A DNA stretch of 40,491 bases from CAG-791 sp045113775 (GTDB lineage Bacteria > Bacillota > Clostridia > Lachnospirales > Lachnospiraceae), in NCBI GenBank assembly GCA_045113775.1, contig JBGUJH010000103.1:1-40491 (forward strand). The letters run 5' to 3'. The notes below the pieces were generated by a model. That model did not search any database. It had not been told where the DNA came from and was given only the letters and a program-made list of their open reading frames with translations. Positions 38,654-40,491 of this stretch are shown here, one piece after another (within the stretch, counting starts at the first letter, position 1; every line of letters starts with the position of its first letter). The translations under genes were made by a program, and so were the position numbers.

Positions 38654-40491
38654 ATGGCAGAAAAAGGATCTTTGTCCATTAACAGTGAGAATATGTTCCC
38701 CATTATTAAGAAATGGCTGTACAGTGATCACGATATTTTCTACAGAGAACTGATCTCCAACGGCTGCGACGCCATCACGAAGCTTAAAAAGCTGGATATG
38801 ATGGGAGATTTCGCACTGCCTGAGGACTACAAGGCTCGGATCGACATCGAGGTGAGCCCGACCGATAAGACCATCAAGGTATCGGATAACGGCATCGGCA
38901 TGACCGCGGATGAGGTCAGGGAATACATCAACAATATCGCGTTTTCAGGCGCGGAAGCTTTCCTTGCAAAATATAAAGACAAGGCGAGCGGAGACCAGAT
39001 CATCGGTCATTTCGGCCTGGGATTTTACAGCGCGTTCATGGTAGCTGATCTTGTGACCATCGACACCCTCTCTTATCAGGAAGGGGCGGAGCCGGTGCAC
39101 TGGGAGTGCGACGGCAGCAGCACTTATTCGATGGATAAGGGCAGCAGGCAGACTTTTGGCACGACGATCACACTTCATCTTTCAGAGGACTGCGTTGAGT
39201 TCGCTAACTATTACAAGGCGCAGGAAGTGATCGAGAAATACTGCTCCTTCATGCCCACGGAAATCTATCTCTCCGAGAAGGACACCAGTGCGACCGAGAC
39301 GATCGCAGAGTCCGAGAGAAGACCTGACGACGTGGTGATCGAAGTCATCGAGCCCGAGAAGAAAGACGGCGACAAGGAGCCGGCTGAGAGGAGACTCAAG
39401 ATCCGCAGGCGTCCGATACTTCTCAATGACACGCATCCGCTCTGGGGCAAGAATCCCAGCGAGTGCACCGAGGAGGAGTATAAGGAATTCTACAGGAACG
39501 TTTTCAGAGACTACAAGGAGCCCCTGTTCTGGATCCACCTCAACATGGACTATCCCTATAATCTCAAGGGAATCCTGTACTTCCCGAAGCTGAACCTGGA
39601 GTATGAGTCCGCTGAAGGCGTGATCAAGCTCTACAACAATCAGGTGTTCATTGCCGACAACATCAAGGAAGTCATTCCCGAGTACCTGATGCTGCTCAAG
39701 GGCGTCATCGACTGCCCTGATCTGCCGCTGAACGTCTCCAGAAGCGCGCTTCAGAATGACGGCTTTGCCAAGAAGATCAGCGATTACATCACGAAGAAGG
39801 TCGCGGACAAGCTGGCAGGCATGTGCAAGACCGACAAAGAGAACTATGACAAGTACTGGGATGACATCTCTCCCTTCATCAAGTATGGATGCCTCAAGGA
39901 CGATAAGTTCTGCACCAGAATGACGGACTACATCCTGTTTAAGGACCTGGACGGAAATTATCTGACCACTCCCGATGCCCTCAACGTCAACAAGATCGAT
40001 CCGGAGGCTGAAGAAGAAGAGAAGTCCGCAGAGACCGCGACAGATGAGAACGGCGAGAAGGTCGAGGCGGAGATCGTCGATGAGAACGGCGAGAAGGCAG
40101 ACGCTGATAAAGATAAGGAAGAGGAAGTCACAGATCACACGATCTACTATGTGACGGATCCCCAGCAGCAGAGCCAGTACATCCGCATGTTCCGCGAGCA
40201 CAAGATGCAGGCGTTCATCCTGGACCACACCATCGACCAGCCCTTCATCCAGCAGCTGGAAGCCAAGAACGAAGGACTTCACTTCGCAAGGATCGACGCC
40301 GATATCCAGGAAGCTCTCAAGGCCCGCACAGGCAAGAAGGCGGCTGAGGCTCTCAAGGAGTCTTCCGAGAAACTTGAGAAGATGATCCGCAAGGCAGTCG
40401 GGAACGACAAGCTCAGCGTAAAGGTCGAGAATCTCAGAGATAAGAAGACAGCTTCCATGCTCACAGTGAATGAGCAGAGCCGCAGAATGGC
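38654..40491 (+). CDS. htpG: molecular chaperone HtpG (Hsp90), 3' end beyond window
   Basis: This is an ATP-dependent Hsp90 chaperone; 612 codons are visible and open to the window end. The N-terminal GHKL ATPase motifs are present: ELISNGCDAITKL, SDNGIGM and GHFGLGFYSAFMVA. The middle domain has DYPYNLKGILYFPKL and SRSALQND. Two charged segments stand out: residues about 207-255 at the N-M junction (EKKDGDKEP), and about 449-493 (acidic, with DENGEK repeated). The second is unusual for bacterial HtpG. The ATG at 38654 follows AAAGGAGA. CIRCE and promoter upstream indicate heat induction by HrcA release. Confidence 0.96.
   Translation, partial: MAEKGSLSINSENMFPIIKKWLYSDHDIFYRELISNGCDAITKLKKLDMMGDFALPEDYKARIDIEVSPTDKTIKVSDNGIGMTADEVREYINNIAFSGAEAFLAKYKDKASGDQIIGHFGLGFYSAFMVADLVTIDTLSYQEGAEPVHWECDGSSTYSMDKGSRQTFGTTITLHLSEDCVEFANYYKAQEVIEKYCSFMPTEIYLSEKDTSATETIAESERRPDDVVIEVIEPEKKDGDKEPAERRLKIRRRPILLNDTHPLWGKNPSECTEEEYKEFYRNVFRDYKEPLFWIHLNMDYPYNLKGILYFPKLNLEYESAEGVIKLYNNQVFIADNIKEVIPEYLMLLKGVIDCPDLPLNVSRSALQNDGFAKKISDYITKKVADKLAGMCKTDKENYDKYWDDISPFIKYGCLKDDKFCTRMTDYILFKDLDGNYLTTPDALNVNKIDPEAEEEEKSAETATDENGEKVEAEIVDENGEKADADKDKEEEVTDHTIYYVTDPQQQSQYIRMFREHKMQAFILDHTIDQPFIQQLEAKNEGLHFARIDADIQEALKARTGKKAAEALKESSEKLEKMIRKAVGNDKLSVKVENLRDKKTASMLTVNEQSRRM

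Overview
The window reads as chromosomal DNA from a moderately GC-rich Bacillota, most likely a Lachnospiraceae-type gut clostridium. This is inferred from strong AGGAGG-type ribosome sites, a perfect CIRCE heat-shock operator, AsnA-type asparagine synthetase, NADP-type glutamate dehydrogenase, lipoprotein-type solute-binding proteins and an NHLM-family peptide exporter. No database search was possible, so the taxonomic call is an inference from gene content.

Layout, left to right. Two tRNA genes (Gly-TCC and Pro-TGG, minus strand, with a near-consensus promoter) are followed by a minus-strand housekeeping group: THUMP RNA methyltransferase, XTP/dITP pyrophosphatase and YfcE-like phosphodiesterase, with a hairpin array between the first two. 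Next come a small membrane protein, gdhA and asnA, giving a nitrogen-assimilation block with two GTATAC palindromes upstream of gdhA. Then follow a nuclease-helicase fusion, a GH13 alpha-amylase-family enzyme, a PrsW-like membrane protease, two identical tRNA-Gly(GCC) genes and a five-gene Dpp/Opp peptide ABC operon. An IS3-family element (about 16728-18321) sits inside a pre-existing palindromic hairpin repeat, followed by a small phosphoesterase gene on the minus strand.

The second half is rich in transport. An XRE-cupin regulator and potABCD form a polyamine uptake operon, with a 19-bp direct repeat over the promoter. metNIQ (methionine uptake) is followed by a STAS-domain protein. A second hairpin-rich spacer precedes a peptide export operon: a very short HlyD-like adaptor, a C39 peptidase-ABC exporter and a second NHLM-type ABC protein with an acidic repeat tail. 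A TraX-family membrane protein gene overlaps the end of the last of these. A beta-CASP metallo-hydrolase, dihydrofolate reductase, an FAD-dependent oxidoreductase and a foldase-like lipoprotein follow. A CIRCE element then precedes htpG, which runs off the right end.

The strongest candidate for something undescribed is the NHLM-type exporter coupled to TraX, with no precursor peptide visible in the window. Also notable are several structured intergenic elements: an element shared between the asnA-helicase spacer and the htpG leader, the loop-tail complementary hairpin array before rdgB, and the palindromic repeat split by the IS.
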